Below, one piece after another: positions 11,845 to 26,708 of a DNA stretch of 64,000 nucleotides (positions within the stretch are counted from its first letter, which is position 1; each line of letters begins with the position of its first letter). The position numbers and the translations under genes are program-made. Source of the DNA: Tyto alba (lineage: Eukaryota > Chordata > Aves > Strigiformes > Tytonidae); assembly GCF_018691265.1 (NCBI RefSeq), contig NW_024881300.1:1135046-1199045 (forward strand), read 5' to 3'. The notes beneath the pieces are model-generated. The model searched no databases. It was not told where the DNA came from and saw only the letters and a list, made by a program, of their open reading frames with translations.

Positions 11845-12905
11845 CTTGAGTGGACTACAAGGCGAGTGAAAAATCGGCTGGGCTGTCAGGATTGAAGGGT
11901 TGTGATCAGCAGCTCAAAGAACAAGTGTAATCCCACAGGGATCAATGGTAGGGCCAATACAGTTTAATGTCTTTACTAACGACCTGGACAACGGGACAGG
12001 GTGCAGTCTCAGCAGGCTCACAGATGTTACCAGACAGGAGAGTGGACGATAAGCTGGAGGGCACACTTCTATTCAGAAGGATTTCAACAGGCTGGAGAAA
12101 CGATCCAGCACAAACCTCACAAAGCTCAACAAAAGCAACTGAAAAGCCCTTCCACCAGGTTGTAATATTCCCAGAACAGGACAGGCTGAGGCTGATTGGA
12201 GAGAAAGCAGATCTGCAGAAAAGGATGCAGGAGTTCCTGCTGGGCAACAAGTAGAGCAGGAGTCAGCGGTGGGTCCTTGCAGTGAAGCAGGTCAACCACC
12301 TCCTGAGCTGCATTAGTAAGAGTGTAGCTGGAGTTTGGAGTTGTATTAGGAAGCTGGGCTGTATCAGCAAGAGTGTAGGTAAAAGGAAGGGATTTCTCCC
12401 TTCTCTTCAACACTTGGGGAGTCTAAACTTGGGAGTACGATGTCCACCTTTGGGCTCCCCAATAAAAAACAGACAATGAGACTGGAGTGAGTCCAGCAGA
12501 GGCCAACAAGATGAAGATAGGCAAAGGGGTTGTTCAGTCTTGAGAACATTAGGGAAGACACTCATTGCTGCCCACAACTACCTTATGGGAGGGTATAGAA
12601 GAGACAGAGATAGACTTTTCCCAGAGATGCACGGTGACAGGACACTGGAGGCAACAGAGACAAGTTGTACCATGGGAAAATGTGATTAGATATTAAGTGG
12701 AAAAAATTCAGTATGAATGTGGTCAAACACTGAAGCAGGGGACCAGAAAAGACCCCCTGAGGGATCTCCATTCTTGGAGACAATAAAAACTTGATGAGTT
12801 TCTGACTAATGTGATCTAGTTGGTCCTGCTTTCAGCAGGGCATTGGAAGCATGACCTCCAGAGATCCCTCCCAACAAAAATTGCTCTAAAATTCTATAAA
12901 TAAAC
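11845..12905 (+). mobile_element. CR1 LINE 3' fragment, degenerate
   Basis: The 5' part preserves a broken reverse-transcriptase core (plus strand around 11940-12130: PIQFNVFTNDLDNGTG followed by SRLTD in place of FADD). Downstream is the CR1 3' UTR pattern, including GTTCAGTCTTGAGAAC, CTGCCCACAACTACCTTATG and CTTGATGAGTTTCTGACTAA, ending near ATTCTATAAATAAAC. There are many frameshifts and stops. It is antisense to the host gene. Confidence 0.72.
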
Positions 12906-15900
12906 TTATCACATTGCTTTTAAATTAAAGCATCTGTATGTTTTGCACCCTCTGTTACATAACTAAAACCAATAAAATGCTTTTGCTTTATGTGTTACAT
13001 CTGTTGCACAAATGTCTGCTTAGAGACTTCATCTTGAACCTGCACTGCTACACAGCTGCATCCAACAAAGTCAACAGCAGAAAGTGAAAGAATCACAGCT
13101 CTAATTAGGCAGCTGAATTTGAAACTGCATTCTTTCTCTGCAGCACCTCCAAAGCCTGGATCCAATTTAAAATAACAAATTTAATAAATTTAAAGACATA
13201 AGAACTGGACAGCTCAAGAAGTCAGGAAGCAAGAGCAAATGTGTGAAGAGCCTCTCCTCTAAGTCCATGATGTTGACATGATTGTCAAGGCAGTGATATA
13301 AAGACATTAAATGAAAGTTCAGTGCTGGGGCACAATGTAATTGACACCTTCACCTGCCATCTAATCAAAGGACTTCCACCTTTCCATGACTAACATGCAT
13401 TTACACACATCCCCACGCATACAACATGTTTGTGGACCTTCTAGCCCAACTCTGCTCCCCACCCATCAACAATCATCCTGTCTGACTCACAGTTGGCCAT
13501 TGTCTTCACAATACGTTTCAGAATTCAATTTGCACAAAACAACATACATTTGGGTGATCAGACACAGCACCCCTTTTGCTGTATAGCAGGGCACTCCTCT
13601 GGCATCTGTTTAGGTAACCATAATCCAGAGAATGCATAAGCAGTGCTGATGGATTGCAGTAAGCAACAACACATGCAGCAAGATGGGATTCCTAAAGAGT
13701 AGACTAGGAAATGTCAGCCCATGAAATACTTGAATACTGCTACAACTTGCTGCTGAGGAGAAGCACTATTAAACCCACACAGCTCTACATGCTCTTGAAA
13801 ACAGGTATCCTCCAATCAAGCCATTTGGGTAAAACTGCTTACAGAGAAACAAGGCTGTAGCCAGGTTTGATATTTTCCATTCATTTTAAATTTGGTTCAG
13901 CTAAAGTCTTGTTTGAAACCTCCCAATTCTCTTGCTCTCCAGAAACTTCGTTTGAAGGTTTGGGATCAAACCTGTTAAACCTGGGATGGACATCTGCGGA
14001 TCTCTATGACAAGCAGATTTCTTCATTATCCCTAATGTTCCTGTTACTCTCTAAACTGGTTGCAGAATGGGTATTTTACTTTACAGGTTAACTTGGTCTT
14101 TCCAAGTGCCTGCTCTAGAACTCAGACTACAGGAAGCTTTCTATGCCAAGGCTTCAGAGGGTTGCATGCTCTTTTTATAGCACTGCTGCTCCATTTACCT
14201 TGGTCTGCTGTTAAAGTCTGAGATCTGAAACACTCCTACCTTAGTCCCTGAGTGAACTCATCCACTCAGCCTCAGAGATCTGTAGCAGTCCCATTCCCTC
14301 ATCACATCCTATGTCCAAGACTCTCTGCTTAATGTCTGGTGCTCCAACATTTCCTACATTTTCCCCTCTTTCTTTTCTATTTCACACTCACTACACTTCT
14401 AGCCACATCTCACCATATTTTTTACTGCCAGGACTCTGCTCAGCATCAAAAACATTTCATAAGCAGCTAGAAGACATTCAAGGCATTTTCCAGAACAAAG
14501 AATTAAGACTATATATGATGTCAACAGTTTTCATGTGATGTCTCCAAACAAAGTTCAAGACTTAGCTTTAACCAAAACATGCAGAATTTGTGATGGCCAA
14601 GAAAACAGTTTTATACAGTGCTCCTGATGGACCTGATTAAATGGCAAAGTAGGAGACAATGGAAGATCATAATTAAGCAACAGGAGAAACTTCAAGAAAA
14701 ACAAAGGGGATGGTCTAATTAACAGATGAAGAGGAGAAGATTGAAATGTTGACTAGAGAATAGCATCTTTAGGGAAAGACAAGGCTACAGTAATTCTATC
14801 AAAAGTGAGACAAATGAAAATGTACAGAGTCAGGGCCCTGAAACCCTGCTGTCAACCTAGCTGGCATCACAAAGGGGCTGATGAGTCTCATGAATATTTT
14901 TGGTATCTGCAGCAGGATTACACAATGACCTCATTTCCTAAGAGGAGACATACACAGCTTCAGTGGCTTTATGTTAGGGAACATGAAGAAAAAGCATATT
15001 CATCCCCTTCCTGGCAAACCTTGGGTTTACACAACACAGAAATGAGGTTCTCAGGTTAGCATTAAGTATCATGAAATGTTCAAGATCTTCAAGGAGATGC
15101 TTCCACCAGCGCAGAAAAAAATCTGACTTTCAAATAAATCATTGTTTCTGCTTCCATCTGGTCTTGGTTCCTCTGCAGACACCTGCCTCACCCTATCTGT
15201 TCTGTGCCTGTGAGAAGCAGCATAACAGCCAGAGGACTGTGATCTGTGGTCTACGGGGCTCATCTCCTCCTCATTCAAAGGGAAGCACTTCTCTTGAATA
15301 CTGTGCTTATCAGTGGCACAAATAGACACCACTGGCCCTTAACAACAGTCTTCCCCGCTGAGGTTTCCATTCTGCTTTTCTAAAAAGACAGTAAAATGTT
15401 CTAGCAGCTTTTGTTGGGGTCAGCCCAGCAATGACTGATGGTCTGCTACTCCCTAGTACTTCCATCACTCTGACTCCTCGAACCACACCTCTCCTCTCTG
15501 AGCGCAACCATTATGCCACTACAGCTCAAAGAGAAGTTGATATACAAATGAGCCAGTTGTGAACACTCGGGAGAGTCTCCTACCTATAGTTTTCTCATCA
15601 ACCTCATGTCTTGTTCCATACAGCTGAAGAGCCCAAGAGGAGGATACCCAGGAGACAGTAATGCTTATATCTAATGTTGTTCTCTGACCATGGTGTAATT
15701 TCCTGTTTCTTCCCATTGGCATTGTTCACCCCTGGGGTAGGCTGCTCCCCAAGAGATCATTTAATGTCAGATTAGAAAACACAAGCTTTCCATCCCAAAA
15801 AAACATCTTTGAAGGAAAAGGACTGCTAAAAATCAAGAAAGGAAGACCAGGTAACTCCACTGCTCTAAGGACCTCCAAATGTCCCAAACAAATCTCTGAG

Positions 15901-17070
15901 CAGGGCACGAGGCAAAGAATCGGATGGTGATGATGAAATGCAACACAGAAGTTACTGAACTGTGCTCTCCGGTTTCATCTGCACAGACACCCAGGCACTA
16001 CAGGGCCCCGGGAACAGAAGAGAGGACGGAGCAAGGGACAACTTTCCAGCCAACACCCACTTCTACTCTGCAGACTCCTGGTGACTAAAAAGAAATTAAA
16101 TTTCAAATTAATAAATCTGTATTAATTGAATAGAATACCTGCCTCTTCCTGACTGTTATGCTGTCATCACGATGAAAAGTAACAGCACTGTCAGGCTGAA
16201 AAATAGTGAAGTGGAAAAACCACCTGCTGAAAAGGAAAACAGCCAGAGGGGCACAGCACAACCCACTATACCACTTCTGTGTACATACACACTAAAAATC
16301 AAGGACAGCAACTAAAATGAGAGATTTTCTGAAATCTTTTTAACTATTTCAGCACCTTAGGCATTGTGTATGGGGAACTTGTTCCATTTCTAAGCAACAG
16401 TTCCTGCTCTACACCATCAGCTGTTGCTTTCATACCTCTATCTGTCTTCCCAGTATAGGATTGGCAAGGGCAATGTCCAGAGATTATGAGTTAAATCTAG
16501 AATAATCCAGCTGTTAATGACTTCTAGTGGCTCCACTAGTGACTGATCTCACTAGGTAGCAAGCTACAAGTCTTCACTAGGGGTCCCCTAGCATCACACA
16601 TGGTCTGTCTGACAAATAGTTATAATTTCAAAACAGAAGATCAGACACTCAACTCTGAGCAGCTCTCCACTGGGCTTCTGATTGAGGCTCCATTTATAAA
16701 ATTAGAACGTTAAAAACAAATCTTGAAGGATGCTCAAAGAATTTTTTTTCCCATTCAGGGCTGAAGATCCCTTGATATGCTGCAAAGCATCAGGAGTATC
16801 TGCTGAATGCATGGTCACAGACTTAATCTAGAATGCTTCTCAGAAGGCATGTGCCTCATTTCTAGGCAACCATCCCCTTGCAAATCATCAAACAGTAGAT
16901 ATGAAATTAGAGGAAAACTGAAAACAAATTTCCAAAAGAAGCTCTGTCTGCATGAGCACCAGGACTTTTTGCATCTGCCTCAGAAGAAGGATCCTTCTCG
17001 AGATTTGAAGGGAAAAAGCCCACATCTCAGATCCTTGTCTCTGTTATACTTGTAGCACAGCGTGCTACTT

Positions 17071-17625
17071 TCACAGAATCACAGACTGGCTGAGGTTATC
17101 TGGTCCAAGCCCTGTGCTCAAACAGGGTCACCCAGAGCTGGTTGCCCAAAACTGTGTCCAGGTGACTTCTGAATACCTCCACGGATGGAGGCTCCACAAC
17201 CTCCCTGGGCAACCTGTGCCAGTGCTGGGTCCCCCTCACAGTCAAAAAGGGTTTCCCAGTGTTCAGAGGGAGCCTTCAGTGTTTCAGTTTGTGCCAACCC
17301 TCTGTGTTTCAGTTTGTTCCCGTTGCTTCTCGTCCTGGCACTGGGCACCACCAAGAAGACTCCATCCTTTTTGCAGCCTCCCTTCAGATATTTATATACA
17401 TTGGTGAGATCCCCTCTGAACTTTCTATTCTCAAGGCTGCGCAATCCCAGCTCTCTCAGACTTCCCCCCTAGGAGAGATGCTCCAGTTCCCTAACCATCT
17501 CAATGACCCTTCGCTGGACTCTCCCCAGTATGTCCATCTGTCTCTTGTATGGAGGAGCCCTGTACTTTTCCCAAGAGCTCACCAGAAATTATGCACTCTC
17601 CAGACACACACTGCACTCCAATCCC
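17071..17625 (-). mobile_element. CR1 LINE 3' end
   Basis: Read on the minus strand this is a CR1 3' UTR ending in the tail seen on the plus strand as CACAGAATCACAGA (about 17072). The order of blocks, including CTCCACAACCTCCCTGGGCA (plus strand), GAGATCCCCTCTGAAC and CTTCGCTGGACTCTCCCCAG, is diagnostic of avian CR1. It is comparatively well preserved and therefore probably a younger copy. Same orientation as the host gene. Confidence 0.88.
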
Positions 17626-17846
17626 ACTCCTTCAACCCAGCCAGTAACTCAAAACAACTTTTGTTCTGATAAATGTTTTGAGTGGGGTATTTTTCTACCA
17701 GCTTCTTCATCTTGAATTCAACAAAGCAGAATTGACACAGCAAGGAGAAGCAAAGGAAAGGAGTGCCTGTTCCTACCAAACCAAATGAATTCCAGTGCAA
17801 AAAGTGAGATGAACTTACAAAAATTTATTGCATGTCTTAAGTGACC

Positions 17847-17868
17847 AAAAAAAAAAAAAAAAAAAAAA
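17847..17868. repeat. 22-base A-run
   Basis: Uninterrupted A homopolymer (T on the host-gene strand). No recognisable retrocopy body adjoins it. Confidence 0.95.
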
Positions 17869-18064
17869 GGCAAAAATTTATCCAAAGTGGAAAATATGTC
17901 ATCCAAGGGGAAGACATTTTAGGTGAAAATGGCCACGACTTTCTACTTCAGACAAATCAGATACAATGGATGCATGGCAATGCCTGGAAAACATCTGTGA
18001 GATATTCCTTTGGGCAAAATTTTGAAGTCCTTAACTTCAGAGGAACTACTGAAACAACTGTGGA

Positions 18065-18442
18065 ATGAATCAAATTATAGGTCAGCGCTTAACTAAGACT
18101 TCTTATGCTGAATTAAAGTCTAGCTTTGTGAATGCTTGGACCAATGTGTTAAGGCTTACAGATGGACAAGTACCTTTAAAAAGTGAAAAGACACTGATAC
18201 AGTGGCTTTGTAGTCAGTTGAATAATACACTAACTAAACTTCCCACTTCTTTATTTCCCGATTGCCCGGCCATTAGTCATCTTATCCAACCTCCCTCAGG
18301 CTATGCAGTAGCAGAGGAAAGGAGCAGAAGCAGGGGATGCAATCCTAATCTATTTAAACAAATGGAACAGCATACAAACCATTTTATGTGCTGGAAGTAT
18401 TTATGTCTTGGAGCCAATTTACATCTCCTGACTGCTGCTTAG
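18065..18442 (+). other. Unidentified 125-codon ORF antisense to the host gene
   Basis: I do not recognise this frame. It is open from just after a stop at 18050 and runs 125 codons from ATG (beginning MNQIIGQRLTKTSYAELKSS) to TAA/TAG near 18442. It looks compositionally normal for a protein: it is not simple sequence, is not built of CR1 motifs and has a mixed hydrophobic and charged pattern, for example KSEKTLIQWLCSQLNN. It has no flanking poly(A) tail in the right orientation, no obvious splice sites and no promoter that I can see. It could be a fragment of a retrocopy or of an unrecognised transposable element, or chance: a few 125-codon ORFs are expected in a window this size. Confidence 0.25.
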
Positions 18443-18574
18443 TGCTCTTTTTCTCTCCTGTTTCTTAAATCTTACCCCAAAATGTGGGACAAGAGTTACA
18501 ACACATGCAAAATACTAAACAGCAGCAGCGAGAGCAAGGCAGGAGCATCCCTCTTCTGAGAAAACCTTTCTTTA

Positions 18575-18811
<237 letters not shown>

Positions 18812-20719
18812 CTACAGCTCTCAGGACACAATTTTCTGATAGGAAACTTGAATTTTTGATTCCCACTCCTGATTCTTCCCAATATTAATTTTCATATACC
18901 AGTAACTGAAAATAAATGAATGGTCATCAATCATAACACATCATTTGGGTTTCAAACTCATTTATCCCTTATGAGAAATAATAAAAAGAACAGATTGCCA
19001 AAAGTAATTTTGACAAAGGTTTTTTTTTGTTTTAAAAAAGCATTAAAACCCTGTTCCTGCTTTATCTTGCCTGCAGTGAAACAAGCTCCTCTTTGTAAAA
19101 CATCTGTGCTTCCCACTAACACAATCTTCCAGCAAAAGCATTTAATAAAATAATTCTCAGCCAATTGCAGCATTGACTGTACGCGCTGCTCACAGGAGTA
19201 ACTGAATGGTTTGGGGCAATTTTTGCATTCTCACATTTACATTTCCCTTTTAACAGTTGATAAGGATTTCTGTATCCCCCTTGGGCAACAACATTTCCCA
19301 TTCTGTGAACAGCTTAAAACATAACCCTTAAATGTCAATGGGCAATTTTCAAAGTGGTTAATTCTAACATTGATATCTCTTATTTCTTCTGCCATTAACA
19401 CTGTGCCTAGGGTTAAAGCTGGGCTCAGGGATTGCACCCTGCCCACTTGGTCTTTTCTACATCTCACAGTAACTCTATTACTCTGAGTTCTTGATTTTGT
19501 TCTGTTCTACTCCAATTCTGTTGTAAATTCTTTTCTGAACTTTTTACATGTAGAAATGCCAGCTATAACTGGTACTGATTGCAAAGAAGTGAGATTAACC
19601 CATGCTTTAAAAGCTGAAGTGTTCTTCAGGCAACATAATGGTCTTCTCTTCTCGGGACTCTGACCTCCCTCTTGCAGAGGAGCAGACAGTGTTCCCATGG
19701 TTGTGGCCACAGAGTGATTCAGCAAATGCCACCTGAATCTGCTAACCCACGCCTGACAACTTCATTTGCCACTATTGCTCACGATGGCTTATCCTTGCCT
19801 CTTAGGGGACCAGCTACAGCAGGTGGGAGTCATGAGGAACAGTCCTCTTACCAGAGAGCTTAAAGAAAGCATGACAAACTCTTGTCGTATTGTTAGATTC
19901 CAGAATAATCAGGATTTTCTCCAGCTCTTTGGAGTGTTCCGATGAATTACACAATCTAAACCACATTTCACAGAGATGTACTTCCCTCAAAAGCCTGAGT
20001 TAGACACAACATTAATAACAATCTCCTGTGTTTTAAATAGATACAGTCAGATCCGTAGGCAGATTGTGCCAACTGAAGCAGAAGCAAAAGAAGGTGCTTT
20101 GACCACTTAATGACCTTGTACTACTGCGTGTGGTGCAGAATCCGTTAAATGTGGAGCAATGGTTTTGGCAAAGGGACTATAGAAGAAATGCAAATGACTT
20201 AAAAAGTAAAAAGTGCACATCCTCCAATAAGGCAAAAAAAGTCCGAGCACACTGCAAACCACAGAGAGGAGCCCTGTGAAAGGGGGATGGAGCACTTCTG
20301 CAAGCCATGATTTCCCTACAAAACCACCAACAACATGAGGGCACTAGAAATTTGATCCTGTAAAATGGTGCTCAGCTACATGCACTCAGGTATCTTATCA
20401 TCAGGGGACCCACATGCTCAGAGTTTCTCAAAAAAGCATGAAACATTCAGTGTATGACCAAGGCCCTCTGTTGATTGCACCACACCACACGAATGCCAAC
20501 AGGATAGTCAGGGAATGAAGCAAGACTGAAATATGCTACGGTCCAAGATTTTGGACCTCGGGGCAAAGTTTGGGAGTGAAAGGTGTGAAGGACTCCTAGC
20601 AAATCCTAGTCTAGAAATGGTGAATGATTTCCTCTGTTAGGTCCCACACATCCACAGGAACAGATTGAGATGTCCCAAGAGTCAGCTCCATCTTCCCTCA
20701 GACCAGCTCCAAACGAGCT

Positions 20720-20835
20720 GTTGATGGTAGCACCAGTCCTGTTTAATATCTTCACGGAAGACAGGGACAACAGCACAGACAGCACCCTCAGCAAGCTCAA
20801 AACCAATGCCAAATTGGGTTGCCAAAAACAAAGGA
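20720..20835 (+). mobile_element. Small CR1 reverse-transcriptase remnant
   Basis: The plus strand encodes APVLFNIFTEDRDNSTD followed by STLSKLKTNAKLG (with one frame adjustment), matching the CR1 [12 protein letters not shown]...STLSKFADDTKLG block in a very short remnant. The catalytic motif is lost. Confidence 0.55.
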
Positions 20836-21339
20836 GGGAGTGATAGGGGCTGTTGGCAAACTTCCACTGCTAAGACTCCATCCAGTAAAAATATTATTGA
20901 ATATTGAGTTTTTAACACTGTGGCTCTTTTCCACTATCCCTTTTATTTTCTCTGCTGCTGGCCTGTGAAAGGCTGCCATCGCTGATCTATCATTTTAGCC
21001 TTCCCAAAACCAGAACTGTTACATGTGTGTCAGTTCAGAACTTCTCTAACAAAGCTGCTGGCAACTTCAGATGATAACTCAAGTCAATTTATCTCCTAAG
21101 CTACTTAATAATACAATCCAAATACTAACTTCTAGCTCTTCTGCATTCAGACCATTCCTGGCATTACAAAGCATGTAATAAGAACTTGTCATCAGTTACA
21201 TCTAAGCAGTCAGATGCTTACATATCATGCACCAGGCAAGGCTACCGCGAGAAGTGCAACAGCATGTCCAACCATGAGGACAATTTCACAAAATACTTGT
21301 GCCAAAGCAGACACTACAGGTTCTGTATTATCAGAGAGG

Positions 21340-21362
21340 AAAAAAAAAAAAAAAAAAAAAAA
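21340..21362. repeat. 23-base A-run
   Basis: Uninterrupted A homopolymer in intron, with no adjacent element recognised. Confidence 0.95.
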
Positions 21363-24300
21363 GGTTTCATTATTTACAGATATCAACTGATCCTGCTGAA
21401 AAAACCCTCCTCCTGCTCCTATAAGACTTGTGCTTTACAGTATCGGTACTTGCTGTATCACCAAAGGTAGCGATGAATGCAATGATGAGATGAACTCCAA
21501 TCAGAAATGACTGAATAAAGGCTTTGAGAACATAGTCAAATTTTGTATCTACTGCAATAGTGCCCGGAAAAAACTTGATTTCAATCTTATTCTCCACAGA
21601 CAACCAGTAATATCACCAGTTAAGGAAATCTCGCTCACTCAGCACTTTGCTAATGATATACAGAGTTAATTTTTTCAACTCAAATGTTGTGTAGTACTGA
21701 ATCTGGACCTGACACAACACTAAGTGTTTTAAACCTAGACTGTCAGCCTTATCAAATCACCGTGGTCTTCTTAAAAAAACAAGCCAGATTTGTTTGAGAG
21801 AATTTACTCTACTCACCATAAACATAAACTGAGTGTTGGTAACTATATGCCTAACCCTTAGTTATTTATTAATCAAATAATGCATCGGTATTTCTGAAAT
21901 CCTACCCAGAATAAACACAAAGGCAATGGCATATGGGTCATTCCAGCACTGGCCAACTTCAGCCAGTCTTCTGAAATTCCCTAATAATCTAAATTAAAAA
22001 TAACAATCAGCACTTCTAATATTTCTAGGTCAAAGTTATCTGGGCCTACTGATTTAAATAGTTATCCCTATCTAAAGTGTTTGGCCTTATCTTGGATTAC
22101 CAGCAGAGGAGGGAGTAACTCATCACATATATTTTGCAAATACATCCTCCAACTTCTCTCCAAACACAAACACTTGCTGCAAACTTGGGACTTTTCTGCA
22201 TCATTAACAATTTACTATCGCCACCTAGTAACAGGTCTATGATATTACAACCTTTCCTTTGACTCCTATGACACAATTCACACCTCCAGACACTCAGTAG
22301 CTTCTTCCTTTACAAAATCTAACATGGCTTTAATATGGGCTGAATCAGACTTCCTGCATGCCTTCCCCACACTTACATCTGCAAATTCTCCAGACATTTT
22401 AACCTCTGTACCACTTGTACTCAAGTACTTCCAGAAGCCACTGTTGTGACCCAGAAGGCAGAGATGAGATGTTATCTGCATGTTCTGAAAAAGGCTGGCC
22501 ATACAGCATATGGGGTCAAGCCAGATAAGGATCCTCTTCAAGAAGTGAGACAGTGTAAGCACAGAACATGCGTGTATCATGCTCGTACTGAACACTGCTT
22601 TCTAACCACCCACAGCATAGAGACCTACTGAGCCAGATGGAGATTCTGTTCACTTAGTACTCCTCAAAGGATTTTCTTTCCATTAAATCGTCCAATCCTC
22701 CTTTAAGCACGTGTAAACATTCATACTACCCACTATAGCCTGCAACAAGGGGTTTCAGAGCATAACTGAAAGCTGCATGCAAACATGTCGTCACTTACTA
22801 CTTGTATTTGATACCCTGTAGTTCTTGTACTGGAGAAGACGGCAAACTACGTATTCAGTCTCCCCAGAACATACATCATTATATTGACCTATACAAAATC
22901 CCCCATAATCATCCCTTTTCTAGACCGATGGCTCCTGGCTTATTTAGCTACTCCTTGCATTTCTGACCATCATCTGAACCTTTTCTGGATTTACAGTGTT
23001 GCTTTTGAGAACAGAGTTGAAGGTGCACCACGGAGAAGGGAATCAGGCTGTAGTTGTTCTCTGTAGGGTTCCCTAGCCCTCTGCAAGTTAATCCTAGCAT
23101 TTTCCCGTTTATTATCCGTTTTTACCACTGAACTGATGTTTCCATGAAGCTACTGTAATCACTCCAAAACGCACCATTACTCTTGTGACAACGCTCTCTC
23201 TGCGTGGATTCTCATCTGCCATCTCACTGCCGGTGCACTGAGCCTCAGCTCACTCCCACAGCTCCTCTCCAGCACCTTTCACCCTACTCTTCACCCTCAG
23301 TGGCTCACCATCCTCAGTAGCTAGAGCAGTCCATCCTGGGCTGGTGAGGTGCAGGCAGCTCCTTCTAGGGAAAGCCTGGAACTACCCATGAACAAACAGC
23401 TTCTGACTGGTAACGTTCCAACAGGGCTGTGGGGCTTAAATAACATCCCATTTCAGTCTCAGTGACAGCTGACGTCTAGAGCAATGGACACTTCACGCCT
23501 ATGCACAGTTGACCAAATCTGAAAATTCTGAAATGCAAGCGCAGATTCCTTAAAAATTTCAGAAATCTGGACAAGATCAGAGAATGTGCTTTTCTTCTTA
23601 TTATATAAAGTAGATCATGGACCCCCAAAGGACCATACTCTAGACTGAAATCTAGTGAGCTAAAGTGGCTGGATGATCCAGTTAGCACAGTTCTCTCATT
23701 CCTTCTTTTCCTTCCCCATCCTCTCTTCAAAAGCACAAAATCATTTTGAAGAGGGGAGACAAGAAGCAAACAGAAAGGATTTGCCCACCTGGCCCATGGC
23801 AGTGATCAAAGCAGAACTTAAACACCCTGCCCCCTAAGGCTCCTGTTTTCACTACAGCTCATTTTGAAGACAAGTGCACTTTGAACATGTAAATATAAAT
23901 GCAGAACCACTCTGCAGGTAGGACCTCAGCAGCTAGTGAGCAAAAAGGTTAAAATTATGTCCCTTTGCATTGAACACTTCAACCCCCTAACCCAAAATAA
24001 ATGTATAGTATTTATTAACAGTCAGACCGATGTAGAATAGCTCAGACTGTGTACTCAATCAGAGAATGGGAAGTAAAAAACCAGAAACCACGAGTAGGGT
24101 TTGGGAGAAAATTTTTATATGCTCAGCACCAAACAGAAGCTGTGTTTGGCCTGCTAACAAGAAAAAGTAGATATGCTGATCTTCTTGGCAGACTATCTTG
24201 ATCCCAACACACAGTGAAAAAAATGAACAGCAAGTCCCATTGCTGCTGCTTGATAAACAGGCCAGAATTATGCAATGCCAGACCATGTGGCAGAACAGAC

Positions 24301-26708
24301 TTAAGTTACCTCAGGACACAGTTACAGGATCAACTCATAAACGCTTGCTCCTAAGCAAGCATTTGAGTTAGATTAAGTGTGCTACTAGTACCCCCAACTA
24401 TCCTACATCCATTCCTGTTCAATCCCACCTCACCCGTTCAATGTGAGCCCTGCTTTACTCTTCACTTTTGGGGCAGATCTTGTGATGGGCCTAACTTCTG
24501 TATCTGGGGTCAGGCTCTGCCTCACAAAGCAGCGACTGGGAAGTGGTACTATTGAGCTGAGACACTATTTACCTCTTAGTACTGTGGAAATAACTTGGCA
24601 TTTTAACTTTCTGTTTCAACAGTGCCAGCACGTACACAGAACTTCTGGTAGGCACAAGGTAAAACTGGCATCATGGCTACATCCCACATCTAGGAGCACC
24701 AGGACCTGAATATGCTCCTCAACCTTGAAAGCATGTAGCATCAGCCCATATATGCCACAGAGGCAGTGCAATGCAGGATGCCCTGACGGAAAGCACCAAG
24801 AGCAAGATCTTTATTATGTCTTTGCTGGTTTGATGCTTCTCCCACAGACTGTGGAGAAGAAAGCAGGCTGATGACATCCCCCTGTGCATCAAGGTTCAAA
24901 CATGCCAGACTCACCAGTGGGCACAAGAGAACAAGGAAGGCAACAGTCCCAGAGATCTGTAGTGAGCTCTCCTCTGATAGCACTGGACAGACATGCAAGG
25001 TCCAGTCGTCAGGGAAAAGATGGTTGTTCCAGTAAGTTAGAGCCTGGCACCTCAGACTCTTCATGCTCTGCCACTTGCATGGCTTAAAATGAAGGCAGAC
25101 AGATGGACTTTATCATTGACACAGGGACCATTCCCCGTCCATGCACATTCCAGGGGAGAAGCATGTTCCACTGCAGCTCAGCCTGTATGTTCAAGGTAGT
25201 CAGTACCTGGTGCAGAAGCTGTTGCAGAGGGCTGGGCCTTGCTCACAACATATTCAGTGGTAACCTGACCTATGATCAGGAAAACTTGAAACACATGAAG
25301 TAGTACGTAATGCTGGTGAAGTATGCATCTGGCCAGATGAAGAAGAGCTAGGAAGTCCTCAGAAAGAATCTGAAGATTTGTAAATAGGGTTTGTGTCTGT
25401 TGTATCCTGAGTGAGAGTTTGGAGGCTTGCTCTTCAGGACAAACACCAGTGACTACTCTACACAGAACCCTCTGCAGTGTCTGCATCTTTCCAGATTTTA
25501 CCTGTACCTACTTTCCCCCTTTTGTATTTTGAAACACTTTTTGTTTTGCTCCCCTCCCTGTTCCTGTCCAGTATTTTGCCTGGAGCAATCCTCTTCCCAC
25601 TTCTCTGGCCAGCAACCCTAGCTTCCCACAGCTGCCCATGCCAGGGCAAGTAGTATGCAAACACTAGCTGCAGACGGACAAGAACTTGTGTCAACACACT
25701 GAAATAAACCAAACAAAATAATTTTAATAAGATTTATTGCATCCAAAGTCCAGCAGAAACAGATGTACAAGCTTTGTTTGTACAGTGCTTGGGGAATGGG
25801 CTGTTGAGGGTGGAGCCAGCTACGATGCCCAGAGTGGCTGCTGGACCACGTTCTGGCTGGAGGCAGGGCCATCTCCCCGCACTGCGGGCTGCTGCTGCTC
25901 AGCCAGCGATGGCTCTTTGGCAGCAGCAGGGCATGATGTCAGTGGAGGGGGAAAGTACATTAAACAGAGGCTGAACAGATTAATATGGTGCAGGGAGAGG
26001 TAGGATGTTACTGTTCAGAGTTGCTCCTACAATGCCCTCAGCAGGGCAGTCCCAGGCAGGGACTGGTGGCTGAGGGGACAGGGCAAGAAGCCGTTATCAC
26101 AGCAAAGGCAGAACCACCCTCTACTGACTGCTCCACCATCCTGCTCGGCTCTGCCAGTCAATGTGCCTTTGGTATAGGTTAGCTCAGAGCAGTGAAAGCA
26201 TGCCTCTGCCCCCAGAAAGGGAAGGCTGAGGAAGTCCCTGTGCTCTTACACCCTTAGAAGCTAAATGCCTGGTCAAGAAAAGCCCATTGCCCAGAAGCAT
26301 CTGGGGTGCTGCAGCATCTCAGCTGTAGTTAAGTTTTATAGCATTTATGCCAAACCATATGAAATTGCATAAAAATCAGATGCTTGGGTGAGAGCAAGGA
26401 GGTAGCTTTGTACTTCTTTGTTCAACCATGCTTCAGAACCAGATCAACCATTAATGTTGCAACACATCTTTGTTTCCATAAGCAGCCTACCAAAATAGCT
26501 GCTCAGTGGCCACAGCAACCTATGCTATACATCTGGGGTGGTGGAAATAGGGAAGGCATAGTCCTGGCATGGAACAACCGTCTAGGTACAGTCACAACAC
26601 CCGCGGCAGGACAGGAATAGGACCAGGGAACAGAGTGCTTAGCATATTACAGCATCTTCCTGGCAGAACTTGAAGGGCCTGGACATCTGCCCAGAACATG
26701 TCAAGGAA

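Noticed and set aside
22010..22640. Possible ancient LINE remnant
   Set aside because: A few phrases resemble old reverse-complemented LINE sequence, but similarity was too weak to define family or boundaries by eye.
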